Positions 22,141 through 34,964 of a DNA stretch of 64,000 nt are shown one piece after another (positions within the stretch are counted from its first letter, which is position 1; the number at the start of each line of letters is the position of its first letter). The position numbers and the translations under genes are program-made. The notes under the pieces were generated by a model. That model did no database searches. It was not told where the DNA came from and saw nothing but the letters and a program-made list of their open reading frames with translations. Source of the stretch: Vesta saturnalis (taxonomy: Eukaryota; Arthropoda; Insecta; Coleoptera; Lampyridae); contig JARFJB010000408.1 of assembly GCA_036346205.1 (NCBI GenBank), positions 1,863,501-1,927,500 on the forward strand. The letters run 5' to 3'.

Positions 22141-22429
22141 ACCTATTAATTGTATAAAATCACATTCCTTATCTCTATATTTACATTAATATTAATATTT
22201 CATTCAACGAATAACGTTGTAATGAAACATGTAATTAATACAAAAATAAATACCCCAAATTTACATTACATTGTTGTGTCCCGTGGTATTGCATACCACT
22301 ACAAATGGGACAATAGCATAAGTAAAATAACTGTTTTGGTATACATTGCTTACATTAATTTGTATTCCCTAGTGATATGAAGTAAAAATTAGAAAGAATA
22401 TCCCTATTTTTGGAACAAAAAAGAACAGG
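22141..22429. other. AT-rich spacer
   Basis: No recognised feature between the errantivirus fragment and the non-LTR element. A 76-codon ORF here is low complexity. Confidence 0.4.
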
Positions 22430-23950
22430 GGATTGAAGTCCCTACGACGCGCATCCCCAGGTAGCGATAGGAGAGTGACCTTGTGAACGATCGTAAGGGA
22501 CGCAAGGTTAGCGCTGAATAAGTGCTTGCGACTCGTTAAATAGCCACTAGAAGCACGTAAAATAAGGCGCAGCGGGTCAGTTAAACGGAGAGTGACTTTC
22601 TACCAGAGCGCCTCCAATTGGCGAGTGGAGGATGACCTGTTAGATGAGCGTAAGGCACAAATGGGTCAACACCAAAATGAAGGGGCTCGTCGCTCATGAA
22701 CAGCCTCTCGTAGCACTTCAATGTGGTTTCGCAGACCTAACCTGAATGGGACCCAGCATCTTGCTGGGATAAGGTTGAAAATCCTAAGTAATCCTAAGCT
22801 GTGCAGCTTATTCTTCAACGAGTCTCTGAAGTTGCACCTCCCTTCTTTCCCTGTCAGAGCTCACTTGCTCCATCTCTTTGTTACATCCCCTGCATTAAGC
22901 ATTCTGCTTAAGCATGATGTCAGGCCTAACTACTATCTTTTCTCTTACCCTAGAGTGTGCGAATATGATTGCAAACAGCTGGAAGCAGCTTACATTGACA
23001 ACCAAGACCGGGCACTCTCTTGCGATAGATCTAGACTGGCTGTCGTGTCGTGGTTAAAAGAATTGCACGGAAACAAACGATACCATTGTGACCTATGCTA
23101 GATTAAAACCGTATACGGTACGGGGGTTCAAGCCGAAAACTTGAACCAAGAATAGTAAACATCAATAAAAACCCAAATTCCAAGATGGTGACCAAGCCCG
23201 AGGGATGCGGGGGTGGACGGAAAACCAGTGAATTTGGCAGGCGCAGAGCCTTGCTGCTAGCGAGGATAGGGTTTGTAAACCCCATGTCCCCCTAGGCGGA
23301 AGTACACTTGTTTCTACTAATCTATAGTGGATTCCCCTGCTTTGTACTTATGTATCAAAGCATACTTACTTCATATCTTGTTCTCATCAGGCTTTCAACT
23401 ACTGCTGGACGACCTTTTCTAATGTTTTCCTACTCGCACCCGGAAGTGTGCATTTTAAAGCACATACGAGTGTGGCAATCCCAGGGTGTGAAAGCTGGAG
23501 AATAATGAGCACCACTCATCTCCGTGCCGTAACCATTGTCTGTACTTCAGCGACTCTAGCAGAGCGTGGATAGGTAAGGTTATGCAGGCAGTGGAGGTGG
23601 TCTGAGTTTAACCGCCTGAATGGGGTGCAGGTGCAACACTATAAAATACTCCACTAATCTCACAAGTATAGTGAGATGCATAGTGTGTTGCATGGCATAA
23701 CTGAAGGTTTCATCAGTTCCTAGCGCAACCGGGCGCACCCCCGTTGTATTTAGCCTTACACGTCAGCAGGGAGCTCCTGGAGTAGTGACCTTTATTTCCC
23801 CCATACCCGTGGGCCTTTAACAGACACGACTGTTTTAGACGTAGAGAGTTCTGAGGTGGATCCTAAGAAGTACATCCTCACGCGAAGGGATCAGACTTGC
23901 CTGACCAATCTGTAGCTCATCAGACATTAGGACTTCGGCTGCTAACCTGG
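22430..23950 (+). other. 5' region of a non-LTR retrotransposon (probable UTR)
   Basis: The base composition rises in GC relative to flanks from about 22430, and blocks such as GGAGAGTGAC recur (22467 and 22590). A 126-codon ORF at 22721-23101 has no recognised domain and may be chance. Near 23670-23830 a run of short phrases (GCATGGCATAACTGAAGGT, CGCACCCCCGTTG) resembles leaders of R1/I-group elements by memory only. The boundary with unrelated DNA is uncertain. Confidence 0.4.
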
Positions 23951-23954
23951 GACT

Positions 23955-24575
23955 GCAGATAAAGAAGCTTTCCGGGGCACAGGAGAAAAGGCTCATGAAA
24001 GCAAAAAAAGTCAAGACTGGACTTGGATCAAAGACAAGCCAACTCAGAAGAAGAAAATGGAAAAGGGGTAGGAAAAGAATAGCGGGGGAGCTAAGGAACC
24101 CCACTCAGACTGCTCTACTCCCTCTTCTCAGAAGCAAACCTCTAAAAAACCCAGGAGCCATGTACAGACTGGATCTTCCAGTGAGGCAGCCCAAGAAATG
24201 GGGGTGGTAGACGGACGCCATCCTGATATTCTACTAGATCAGACGCAAGCGGATATGATCATGAATAAAGTGGGGGAGGTCGTAGACGAGACACCTTGGA
24301 CCCGTGCGCCTTCCACAGTTTGAGGGAAGTAGGTACACGGGGGGTATCATATGGATCACGTGTGCCAACCAAAATTACAGGAACTGGCGTTGGAAAGTAT
24401 GGAGAAACCTTGGGAGGGGCAGACCTCACTGTTGTCAAGGCTAAAGATCTCTCGAAACGACCCAACGTACTGGTGTGGATACCAGACACACCAGAGGAAT
24501 GAACTGTCAGAACTCAACTTGAGCGTCAATACCCAGGCGTTTAAACGAAAGTGTTCACAATGGCATATAATTTAG
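23955..24575 (+). pseudogene. Non-LTR retrotransposon ORF1 (gag-like, DUF4780-type) relic
   Basis: The first piece has KLSGAQEKRL (near 23967) and a basic region, a usual start of ORF1 in this group. In later frames LTVVKAKDLSKRP and VLVWIPDTPEE (24430-24500) followed by a QRQ/YPGV-like tail are typical of the DUF4780 domain. The ORF is split by several frameshifts and stops. ORF1 proteins of this kind bind element RNA. It lies immediately upstream of ORF2 in the same orientation. Confidence 0.65.
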
Positions 24576-24599
24576 ACATATTGAATAGAACAAACCTAC

Positions 24600-27296
24600 C
24601 TTCGTAACAAGGCGAAGTAAGGAGGTAATTGATATACCATTAGATATTTCTCATGTAAGTTTGTTAAAAACAGTCACGATCTCTACATATAAGGGAAACC
24701 GTCCCCCAGTCGTGAGGGTTTCCAATAGGAAAGTCCCTTGGTGGACTCAAGAACCCACGGAAATGAGGGCAAACACTAGAAAACTACATAATTGCGCAAA
24801 CGCATCAGGTAACTGGGATGAGTATAAAACACTCCTAACTGAGTACAATAAAGCACTGAGAAGAGCTAAAAGAGCGTCACGAAGAAGGCACTGTGAGGAG
24901 GTAGAAAAGACTCCAGAAGATACTCTCTAAGGATACTCAGTTCTCGATAAGTAATCTGTTAGAAGACTGGAAAGGACACCATGACCGAACTACTTTGGGT
25001 ACACTTCCCATGCTCGGATGTAATACATCAATCACAAATTGACTGGAAAAGCCAATGGCATGATGACTCTGGAAACATAGCATCAAGGGCGGGCTGGGTA
25101 ATGGCCAGGAAAGCGATTACATTTAACAAAATCAAATGTGCGTTAAACTCGTTTGATCCATATACATCACTGGAAATGGATGAAATTATTCCAGCCATGT
25201 TGCAGAGGAGATCGCACCATCTGCTCACAATAATTTGAAAGATTCTGAGCCAGCCTGGCTATGAAATACCTTTCGAGAATATGGATACTATCGAGGGTGG
25301 TTTTAAACTTAAGTCTGGTCGGGCCAATTATTCTCAGGCACAGGGTTGTAGACCAATTAGTACTCAAGACAATAGAAAAACTATTCGACAGGCATATCAG
25401 GGACGTTGTTCTAATACCCCGACCATTCTACCGAGACCAGTTGTCTTCAGAGCAAGTTTATCAACAGAAACAACACTCAACCACCTGATTAAGAGAGTAG
25501 AAGGAACGCTGTAAAACAAGGAGATTCCTTTGTGGGCATTCCTGGACTCTATTTCTACAGCCATGAGAAACCTAGGACTGGAGGAAACGTGCAGAAAGTG
25601 GATAGACTGAATGTTAAGCGGCAGTGTGGTGTACACGTCGCCATTGAATGAGACTCTGGCAGCCCGGGTAGCAGGGAGGAGTTTTATGTCCCTTACTGTG
25701 GAACCTTGTCATGGACGGGCTGCTAATGGCTCTGAATGTAATTAGGTAGACAGAGAGGGAAAGGCCAATCCCAAAGAAATCTCCATTGTGCCTTTTACGC
25801 ATAGAAGGAATATAGAGGACCTAGGCCCTCTCATTGGCGGCGAAGTAATAAATATGTTGGCAGAGATAAAGTATTTGGGAGCTCCAGGCTTATCTGGAAC
25901 CAACACATTAAAAGAGTTATCAGAAAAGTGGAAATTACCCTTGCGATATTTACACGTACCTATGACAAATAATCGAGTCTGAGACAAAGTATCGTACACT
26001 GGCTATATACTAGGGTAGTCAGACCGACCAGAACTTATACGACGTTAGAGTAGTGGCCAAAGGTGCAACAGGAAACAGCCAAACTAAAATTAGGCCAGAT
26101 ACAAAGGCTACCGCTGCAATGAACGCTCTAGTAAACCTCCCTACTCTTGATCAGGTGATTAGGGGGGGAGGCTAGATTGGGACTATATAGATTTCAAAAT
26201 TCACAGTACAATTTACATACAGACACAGAGCATACCAGGTTAATTGACAGTATTGGGGGCCCCATATTTGATATGAGAAAGGACCATGTGACGTCAAAAC
26301 ATCTTGCTGCTACACTCCTCGAGGTAATAATTCAAGTTCTAACAGAGTGGAATGAACAGGGACACAAATTTCCTCCTGGTAATCTAATCTGGTACATGGA
26401 CGGTTCAAAACTGAAACGGGTGCTGGAGCGGGCATACCTGGCGTGAAGTCAAGGCAAGATCTTACGATCCCTCTTGGCAGGTACGTCCTGCTCCAAACGG
26501 AAATACACGCGATACTTCAATATGTGTGGGAAAATAATAGAAAAGCCTACAGTGGAAGGTGTATCTGTGTTCTATCTCATAGTAAGGCGGCTCTATCAAG
26601 CTTTAAGGCCTCATCTAGACTGGTCTGGGAATGTTACGAAGAACTCAATAGCCTGGCATTGCGGAACACGGTAATTCTGCTCTGTGTCCCTGGAAATTGT
26701 GGGATCGAAGGAAACGTAAGGTCAGATCAACTCACAAGACAGGGATCAGCGGGACACTATTATGGCCCCGAACCTGCATTGAGAGTATATCAGCAAATGA
26801 ATATGCGATCAACATCTAACATACTGGATAAACAGACCAGGATTAACACCTAGCGAGGCATTTGTAAATGGACCTTGCACAAAAAAAGAACCACTGTAGA
26901 ACTGCTTACGCTAAGCAGTACACACCTTAAGATCCTTACCGGCCAGCAAATGCACCTGTTAAAGAGCATTTAAGGAAGATTAAGAAATTTGATGCAGACC
27001 CCTTACGTAGATTCTGGGTGAGGAACCAGAAATAGCCAGTCACATTTTGTGTGATTGTGACCCGCTGGCTGCGAACACACAGCGGATTTTCGGGTATCCA
27101 CAAATAGAACCGGAAAATTTAAAGACACAGTCCGCGAGTGACCTATGCGCTTTACTTCATGGTATTAAGATCACGGTTCAAACCACTAGGGAGAGCACAA
27201 TAAGCCTTATAGGCTGCAGTGTCTCCGGAACCAGTTCGGTAGACGGACCCGTAGGAAAGAAGAAAAAACCAGTAAATAGAATAGAAGTATTATAAT
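24600..27296 (+). pseudogene. Non-LTR retrotransposon ORF2 (R1/LOA/I group) relic
   Basis: The endonuclease domain is reduced to its end (LLKTVTISTYKGNRPP at 24661). Next come the linker (VPWWTQE, KRASRRRHCEE), reverse transcriptase pieces (ALNSFDPYTS near 25140, KTIEKLFDRHI near 25375, a LGLEETCRKWID segment near 25590, VPFTHRRN near 25790, IKYLG near 25870), RNase H (WYMDGSK near 26392, LLQTEIHAI, SHSKAALSS, PGNCGIEGNVRSDQL near 26690) and a C-terminal Cys/His region ending QRIFGYPQIEPENLKT (27080-27125). The stretch that should hold the catalytic YxDD (about 25740) is deleted. Many frameshifts; dead. The 3' end is near 27290 in an A-rich AAAGAAGAAAAAACC stretch. Confidence 0.85.
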
Positions 27297-29784
27297 AGTA
27301 TGAATGTGTTTGAGAAATTGTAAACATCTTTGAAAGTACTGAACCTATAGACAAGAATCACTTAAATAACTAAAAGAATAACCTTCGTGAAGTAATAATT
27401 ACTCAAAACACATCGACGGCGAAATGGCTGACGTCGAAATGTCGACGGAGTGAAAGCGTAAAGCGAAATAACTGCAGTGAAATTTCATACGGTGAAGGAT
27501 GCGGTAATATGGTAGGTAATATGGTGGAGGCGAAGCAGCAATGGTGAAATGGCGACGGCAGAATTGTCAATGGGAGGTATCCCACACCGGAGTAAAGTAG
27601 GCATATTTTTTGCGCGGAATTGTTCGTAACAATGCGCGAACCAATTCTCCTAATTTTTAATTCGAATTTGGTATTAATTAAATTAAATTTAATTGCACCG
27701 GAATAACGTCATTTTGAAAATGTAAAATGCTAACCACACAACTGGCCTATAAATCAAATGTATCATCGGTGGCCCTTGTTTTTGCGCCCCTTACGGTTGG
27801 AATGAAACGAAGCCAATATTTTGTGAATAACTAACTAATTAAACTGGACCATTCATTATATGAATGGTCATAAAATAAACTAAACTCTACGTAACAAACT
27901 AAACAGACTTAAAATATTCTGGTTAAATAATAAAATAACAAATAATAAAACAAAAGTAATTCTGGTTTGCCCCGTTTCTAAAGGTGCTAGGGACGCCACT
28001 GGTAGACTTACTTCCACGTGCTCGTGTCGCCCTCCACGAGTGATACTGTAAATTTATATGGTAATTGTGCGTGTATGTATGATTGGTACATCACTTATGT
28101 GTGCCTTAGAGAATGTGAGTCTTCTGGACCGGTATCGTAGGGAAAGGGAATATCGGTTTTAGCTACAATTATGATGGGGTAGTGTTGGATTGAGAGGAGG
28201 TAATTAAGGGATTAGAGGGCACGAGAAGGTTCATATGATTATTAGGAGTATTGATCGAGGTTTCTGGAATGTCATTAAGGACAGGGATATCGAATTCGAA
28301 GCATAAGTACCGGCAACGATTAAAGGGGTGGTTTAGGTTTCAAGGGGCTGGTTTAAGTAGACGTAGTTAGATTTTCGGGGTAGAACCTCCGTCGAAATAA
28401 CTACGTCGTTTGGAAATAATTCAAAAGCCCTTCTTGGTAAAAATTACAGCCAAGAAGTTGGTTTGAATTATAACACCTCTTCCTGCCAAAGTGTGGGGGT
28501 ATTCTGGCGCGTCGAAATATTTAGCTATACGGAGCGTAACCTCCAGCAAACTAACTGCCACGTACTCTAGGCACGTTTATGTACCAGCCATATAGCAGCC
28601 AAGAGCGTTTTACACAAGCGTAACTCCAAAAAGGGTGGTTATAATGATATTGGATTAAGGAGTAGGAAGATAAGTTCCGGATGATTGATGGGTGTAAAGG
28701 GGTGGCAGGTTTTGGATATTTAATTAAGGATACTGGTGTAAGTGTGGTAGGTCTGGTATAAAAGTAAAAGTGCAAAGTTAAGAGTTAGAGGGTACAAATA
28801 AGTGAAGTTACATGCGAGGTGGTCGGGTATTTATAACAGAATTCTAAAGAGTGGAATGGACAACTGTTAACATTTATAAATAATGATAATACAGTTGTGG
28901 AAATAACTAGGAAATAAGGTTTGATAGGAATTATTTACTAGGTTAGGATTTTTATGTAAAGTATTCGCTGGATCATTACACTACCTTAAAATGGTTATTA
29001 CCAAATTTAAGCTATATCGATTTATGAGGAAGTAAAAGAAAGTTAATAATAGAAATCACCACAAAAATTAATTTCTATAAAATAGAAATGTCACAATGCA
29101 CAATTTTCTAGGTTCAAGTGACAAAGGAACAAAACCGAGAGGGTATAGAAATAATATTTACTTGAAATAATGAAACATATTGTATATTAAAGTGTATACA
29201 GCAAAGTTGTCCCTTATAAATAATTTTAAGGCAAAGAAAATATAAATTCCATTCTGGCAGGTTTATTTTGATGTTGTCTAAAAGTTAGAACACAAGTGTA
29301 ATAATATCCTATAAGAAAACGAGTGATGAAAATCAAATATTGTGGCTTCGTCTATATGCAATTTAGTTTAAGGGAAAATCTGAGAAAGGAAACCTTGTGA
29401 TCCTCCTTCATCACATACAATTCAGACAAACTTTTTATTGAATTTACCATTCGTTTTCTATAAAGATATTTGAAAATCTGAAAACTTTTGAAGTGAACAT
29501 CATATTACAATCTAAAAACGTAGTTCGCTCGCATAATACTATAGCCAAAATACACACAACTTGTAAATGAAAATATATATTACCAAAGAGCAATAAAATT
29601 ACTCAGCCTGAAGTTTGTTACAAGTTGCTTATCATGAGTAATAAACAAAAAAGTTACCTTTACTTATTTTTATCAATAATTTATTGTCAACGTTTTCAGT
29701 TGTAAATATTTATTATATTGAATGTTTAGTAAATAGTTGCAATATAAAAAGGAAAAATTGAGCAACTTCTGAAATTCTAATATA
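27297..29784. other. Unassigned 2.5 kb
   Basis: 27410-27560 contains short imperfect GGCGAAATGGC / GTCGAAATG phrases. The phrases CTCCGTCGAAATAACTACG and GCGTCGAAATATTTAG occur near 28390 and 28510. No protein frame with recognisable domains was found on either strand. The rest is AT-rich unique-looking DNA. Confidence 0.4.
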
Positions 29785-29845
29785 CTTTTAAAAAATTAAT
29801 TAATCGGATATTTCACCTAATTCCAGAAAATATTTATTTATTATT

Positions 29846-29886
29846 GCACTACTAGTTTCAAATGCTAAGCATTCATTTTCAAGTGC
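29846..29886 (-). ncRNA. Hammerhead-like motif, left Penelope-like copy
   Basis: GCACT and AGTGC close a 41-nt fold that holds TGAAAATGA, a 4-bp stem ATGC/GCAT with loop TTA, and GAAAC. The layout matches the small hammerhead ribozymes described in Penelope-like elements, with the CUGAUGA box altered. It lies about 130 nt downstream of the stop codon. Confidence 0.5.
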
Positions 29887-30017
29887 TTTTTATAACCGAT
29901 TTAAAAACTAAATATTTGAAATCTATCAAATAAACAGATATTATGATTATAAATAACAGAGGGTGGTAGGGTAGGTAACGGTAACAGTATGTAAAATTAA
30001 ACATAAACAATAAAGGA

Positions 30018-32002
30018 CTAAACTAAATCTAATAATATGGTTGTAGTATTGCCGGAATCTGAGTTCATCAATTTGGTTTTATCAAATTTGGTAATATAAA
30101 TCGCCTCAAAAATGTCTAGATGGCATGGGTTTGATACTTTTTAATAATTTCATTTTATTAATGTCTATGTAATGTCCATAATTCAGTAGATGTTCAGCCA
30201 CGCTAGATTTTGAAGGTTCTTGTTTCTGAAAGCCCGGAAATGTTCTTTAAATCGTGTTTGTAAATTTCTAGACGTTCTTCCAAAATATGTACAATCACAA
30301 CCATCTTGACATGAAATTTTATATATACCTGAATTTTGTAAATCTGGAATGATGTCTTTAGGGTTTCCTAACAAAAATTGCAAAGTATTTTCATTTTTAA
30401 AAACGACACTAATATTGTTTCTTTTACAGCACTTCTGTATTGAGTTCGTAACTGATTTAAAAAACGGTAAACTAAAACGGATAACAGGGTCTAAATTTGA
30501 AACTAAGGTCGTAAGAGTTTTTCTTTGCCGAACTCTTTCATGTTTCTGAATAACTGCACGAATAGTTTTTTTAGAATATCCATTAATTTCACCTAACTTC
30601 AGAATGTAGTTATATTCTTTTTTTATAGTTTTCTTGATTTAAAGGTAAAGAAACTAAGCGATGTGCCATAGAATGGAACGCGGCCATTTTATGCTGATAG
30701 CAGTGGTATGAATTTGAAGTTATATATCTACCTGTAAAGGTAGATTTTCTATAAATATCGAAAATTAATTTGTTATCTATTCTTTCTACCATTACGTCCA
30801 AGAAAGGAAGATGGTTGTCGATTTCTACTTCATATGTAAATCTTATAGATGGAAATTGTGAGTTTAACATTTCCAAAGTTCTTATGATGTAGCGTTGATT
30901 AACTATAGCAAAATATCATCTACATATCTCACCCAAATTCGTGGAAAAGTCAGTTGAGTTTCTTTTAGATGTATTTCAAAATAACAAAGAAACAACTCCG
31001 ATATAAATGGCATAGCTGTGCCTTCATGTTGGACGTAAAAATTATTTCTAAAACTAAAAATATTTTGTTTCATACACATATCAGTGAGTTCTATGTACAT
31101 CTTAATTTTATTAGGTTCTACATCATTTGAAACCAACCACTTTCTTAGTAATGACATGGTATATTCTATAGGAACACTAGGAAAAAGAGAAACTATATCA
31201 AAAAATACCATCTTTTCATTGCGTTTCAAAGAAATATCAGAAACGCGCTTCGTAAATTCTATACAATTTCTAACTGATAGACCATTAGGTGGAGTTAACA
31301 TAGAAAATTCTCTAACTAGCCATTTAGAAATTTTTCGGTTGGTGCATTAATATTAGAAGCAATTGGTCTCATTTTAACACCTGGTTTGTGGGTTTTAGCT
31401 AACAATGTAATCTTGGAACTTGTGGATTGCTGTGTTTAAGTTTTTACGAAGTTCAGTTGTCAAAATGGTTTTATAGTTTTTAAAACAACTTCTACTTTAT
31501 AGAGCATTGAAGGTAAAGGATTTTTGTTAAAATTTGATAAGGACCGTCTTCAATTAGCTTATTGACTCTCTGATCGTATTCTAGTTTGTCCAAAATTACC
31601 ACGTTGTTGCTTTTATCTGCTTTTATTACATATACATTTTGTTTTAATTTTCTTAATGGTATCATATATATTTTTAAGGTTTTTGGTGCACGGTATAACT
31701 TTTTAGATGTACTTATAGTCTCATATGCAGTTTGTGTAATTTTCTATTAGCAGCATGGTCACCTAATGACTTCATCATTTCAGTTGCAGAATGTACATGT
31801 GCAACCAACGAGTTAACAGGCGTTTTAATGGAGAAATAGAAAATTTTAAACCATTGTTAAGTAAATCCAACTCATCTTTATCAAAAGTACACGAAGACTG
31901 ATTTATTACAAAGTTGTCAATTGGCCTAGGTCTAATACGTGAATGTTCTACAAATTCACCATATTTTTTGCTCTGATAATAATTTTTAAATTTTGTATTC
32001 AA
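30018..32002 (-). pseudogene. Penelope-like reverse transcriptase/GIY-YIG, left copy
   Basis: The minus strand holds an N-terminal segment (KYGEFVEHSRIRPRP, CTFDKDELDLLNNGL near 31870), reverse transcriptase (FDIVSLFPSVPIEY near 31190, a GTAM motif B that lost about five residues near 31015, RYVDDILL at 30925-30903), the thumb and linker (FLDVMVERIDNK near 30800), and GIY-YIG (SGIYKISCQDGCDCTYFGR near 30320). Frameshifts fall near 31330-31770, 30900, 30620 and 30220. Penelope-like elements use this fused pair for target-primed insertion. The copy mirrors the right one and is the more damaged of the two. Confidence 0.9.
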
Positions 32003-32164
32003 AATATTTTTCTTTTGATAATTTTTGTACCAATTACTTCGTTTATATGTCTAAAAGGTTAAACAAATCTTCTGAGGAATTTTATTCATTGCATATAAAC
32101 GATGCAACTTTAAGTGTAAATTATATGTTTGAAGTTCAGTTTTACTAAGAAGAAAGTAGTGATA

Positions 32165-34183
32165 TTAAATTATCAAAAAGAAAATATTTTGAATACAAAA
32201 TTTAAAAATTATTATCAGAGCAAAAATATGGTGAATTTGTAGAACATTCAGTATTAGACCTAGCCAATTGACAACTTTGTAATAAATTCAGTCTTCGTGT
32301 ACTTATTGATAAAGATGAGTTGGATTTACTTAACAATGGTTTAAAATTTTCTATTTCTCCATTAAAAACGTCTGTTAACTCGTTGGATTGCACATGTACA
32401 TTCTGAACTGAAATGATGAAGTCATTAGGTGACCATGCTGCTAATAGAAAATTAACAAACTGATATGAGACTATAAGTACATCTAAAAGTTATACCGTGC
32501 ACCAAAAAGTCCTTAAAAATATATATGATACCATTAAGAAAATTAAAAACAAAATATGTATATGTAATAAAAGCAGATAAATAGCAACAACGTGGTAATT
32601 TTGGAACTAGAATACGATCAGAGAGTCAATAAGCTATGAAGACGGTCCTTATCAAATATTTAACAAAAATCCTTTACCTTCAATGCTCTATAAAGTAGAA
32701 GTTGTTTTAAAAACTATAAAACCATTTTGACAACTGAACTTCGTAAAAACTTAAACACAGCAATCCACAAGTTCCAAGATTACATTGTTAGCTAAAACCC
32801 ACAAACCAGGTGTTAAAATGAGACCAATTGCTTTAATATTAATGACAACCGAAAAAATTTCTAAATGGCTAGTTAGAGAATTTTCTATGTTAACTCCACC
32901 TAATGGTCTATCAGTTAGAAATTGTATAGAATTTACGAGCGCGTTTCTGATATTTCTTTGAAACGCAATGAAAAGATGGTATCCTTTGATATAGTTTCTC
33001 TTTTCCTAGATGTTCCTATAGAATATACCATGTCATTACTAAGAAAGTGGTTGGTTTCAAATGATGTAGAACCTAATAAAATTAAGATGTACATAGAACT
33101 CACTGATATGTGTATGAAACAAAATATTTTTAGTTTTAGAAATAATTTTTACGTCCAACATGAAGGCACAGCTATGGGTAATGCTCTCTCCCCATTTATA
33201 TCGGAGTTGTTTCTTTGTTATTTTGAAATACATCTAAAAGAAACTCAACTGACTTTTCCACGAATTTGGGTGAGATATGTAGATGATATTTTGCTATAGT
33301 TAATCAACGCTACATCATAAGAACTTTGGAAATGTTAAACTCACAATTTCCATTATAAGATTTACATATGAAGTAGAAATCGACAACCATCTTCCTTTCT
33401 TGGACGTAATGGTAGAAAGAATAGATAACAAATTAATTTTCGATATTTATAGAAAATCTACCTTTACAGGTAGATATATAACTTCAAATTCATACCACTG
33501 CTATCAGCATAAAATGGCCGCGTTCCATTCTATGGCACATCGCTTAGTTTCTTTACCTTTAAATCAAGAAAACTATAAAAAAGAATATAACTACATTCTG
33601 AAGTTAGGTGAAATTAATGGATATTCTAAAAACTATTCGTGCAGTTATTCAGAAACATGAAAGAGTTCGGCAAAGAAAAACTCTTACGACCTTAGTTTCA
33701 AATTTAGACCCTGTTATCCGTTTTAGTTTACCGTTTTTTAAATCAGTTACGAACTCAATACAGAAGTGCTGTAAAAGAAACAATATTAGTGTCGTTTTTA
33801 ATAATGAAAATACTTTGCAATTTTTGTTAGGAAACCCTAAAGACATCATTCCAGATTTACAAAATTCAGGTATATATAAAATTTCATGTCAAGATGGTTG
33901 TGATTGTACATATTTTGGAAGAACGTCTAGAAATTTACAAACACGATTTAAAGAACATTTCCGGGCTTTCAGAAACAATGAACCTTCAAAATCTAGCGTG
34001 GCTGAACATCTACTGAATTATGGACATTACATAGACATTAATAAAATGAAATTATTAAAAAAAGTATCAAACCCATGCCATCTAGACATTTTTGAGGCGA
34101 TTTATATTACCAAATTTGATAAAACCAAATTGATGAACTCAGATTCCGGCAATACTACAACCATATTATTAGATTTAGTTTAG
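32165..34183 (+). pseudogene. Penelope-like reverse transcriptase/GIY-YIG, right copy
   Basis: This has the same domain order as its mirror copy, on the + strand. The N-terminal part (32200-32900) is broken by stops. The reverse transcriptase is open at 32922-33299 with FDIVSLFLDVPIEY, TAMGNALSPFISELF and RYVDDILL. The linker is at 33400-33660, and an open piece at 33608-34183 holds GIY-YIG (GIYKISCQDG, TYFGRTSRNLQTRFKEH, an acidic FEAIYI near 34095) and ends at TAG 34181-34183. All catalytic motifs are visible, but at least three breaks separate them. The intact motif B here shows the left copy carries a later deletion. Confidence 0.9.
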
Positions 34184-34314
34184 TCCTTTATTGTTTATGT
34201 TTAATTTTACATACTGTTACCGTTACCTACCCTACCACCCTCTGTTATTTATAATCATAATATCTGTTTATTTGATAGATTTCAAATATTTAGTTTTTAA
34301 ATCGGTTATAAAAA

Positions 34315-34355
34315 GCACTTGAAAATGAATGCTTAGCATTTGAAACTAGTAGTGC
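34315..34355 (+). ncRNA. Hammerhead-like motif, right Penelope-like copy
   Basis: This is the exact mirror of the left motif: stem GCACT/AGTGC, core TGAAAATGA, helix ATGC-TTA-GCAT, then TTGAAACTAGT. The GAAAC box is intact and the CUGAUGA box is not. Being identical in both arms, the changed core predates the inverted duplication or is the active-lineage sequence. Confidence 0.5.
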
Positions 34356-34494
34356 AATAATAAATAAATATTTTCTGGAATTAGGTGAAATATCCGATTA
34401 ATTAATTTTTTAAAAGTTGCAATATTCTTATTAAAGCTTATGCTATTATTATCGATTACAATTCGGAAGTTAAGGCATACTGAAATATCTATCT

Positions 34495-34498
<4 letters not shown>

Positions 34499-34561
<63 letters not shown>
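34499..34561. repeat. (TA)n microsatellite
   Basis: About 62 bp of TA dinucleotide just outside the right arm of the Penelope inverted repeat. Confidence 0.96.
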
Positions 34562-34564
<3 letters not shown>

Positions 34565-34964
34565 TAACACTGTAACGCTAAAATGAATTACTTAACTGTT
34601 TTTGGGAATTTCTGTTTTAGACATCGAAATTACTAACTACATGCATCTGAAGTGTTACAAAATTTAATCCTTCGCGTTCTTTTGTAAAAGCAAAAGGTCG
34701 ATATACACGAAAGTTTAATTTTAATTAATTAGTTCAAAGCAAGCAACCAAATGAATTATGTACCTAATATAGATGTTAGAAAATGCTTGTAAGCGTTTAT
34801 GAGAAGTACTTGCAAATTGAATTAAAATTGAATTAGTAATGTAGAAATGTTTGAAAACTGACGCTTTCTGATTTACGTCTGTATTAAATAGAGTAATAAT
34901 ATTCGCAATTATATAACAATAATGCTAAGTAAGGGATATATCTCTTATTTTTTAATTGGATTTG
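34562..34964. other. AT-rich spacer
   Basis: No recognisable feature between the TA array and the mariner-like transposase relic. An AAGCAAATGTTCGATATGTACA phrase near 34984 echoes AAGCAAAAGGTCGATATACACG near 34687, suggesting an internal duplication. Confidence 0.3.

Larger units (their letters stand above)
29785..34416. repeat. 2.2-kb inverted repeat made of two Penelope-like elements
   Basis: Left arm 29785-32021 and right arm about 32165-34416 are reverse complements over nearly their whole length, around a spacer of about 140 bp. Outer ends are CTTTTAAAAAATTAATTAAT and its complement. Paired positions add to 64201 near the outer end (for example the stop codons at 30018 and 34183). Arms differ by scattered substitutions and small indels, for example a 15-bp loss in the left reverse transcriptase. 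Confidence 0.95.

Noticed and set aside
22721..23101. 126-codon ORF on the + strand
   Set aside because: No recognised domain, and it lies in the leader region of a non-LTR element; kept only as a remark in that entry.
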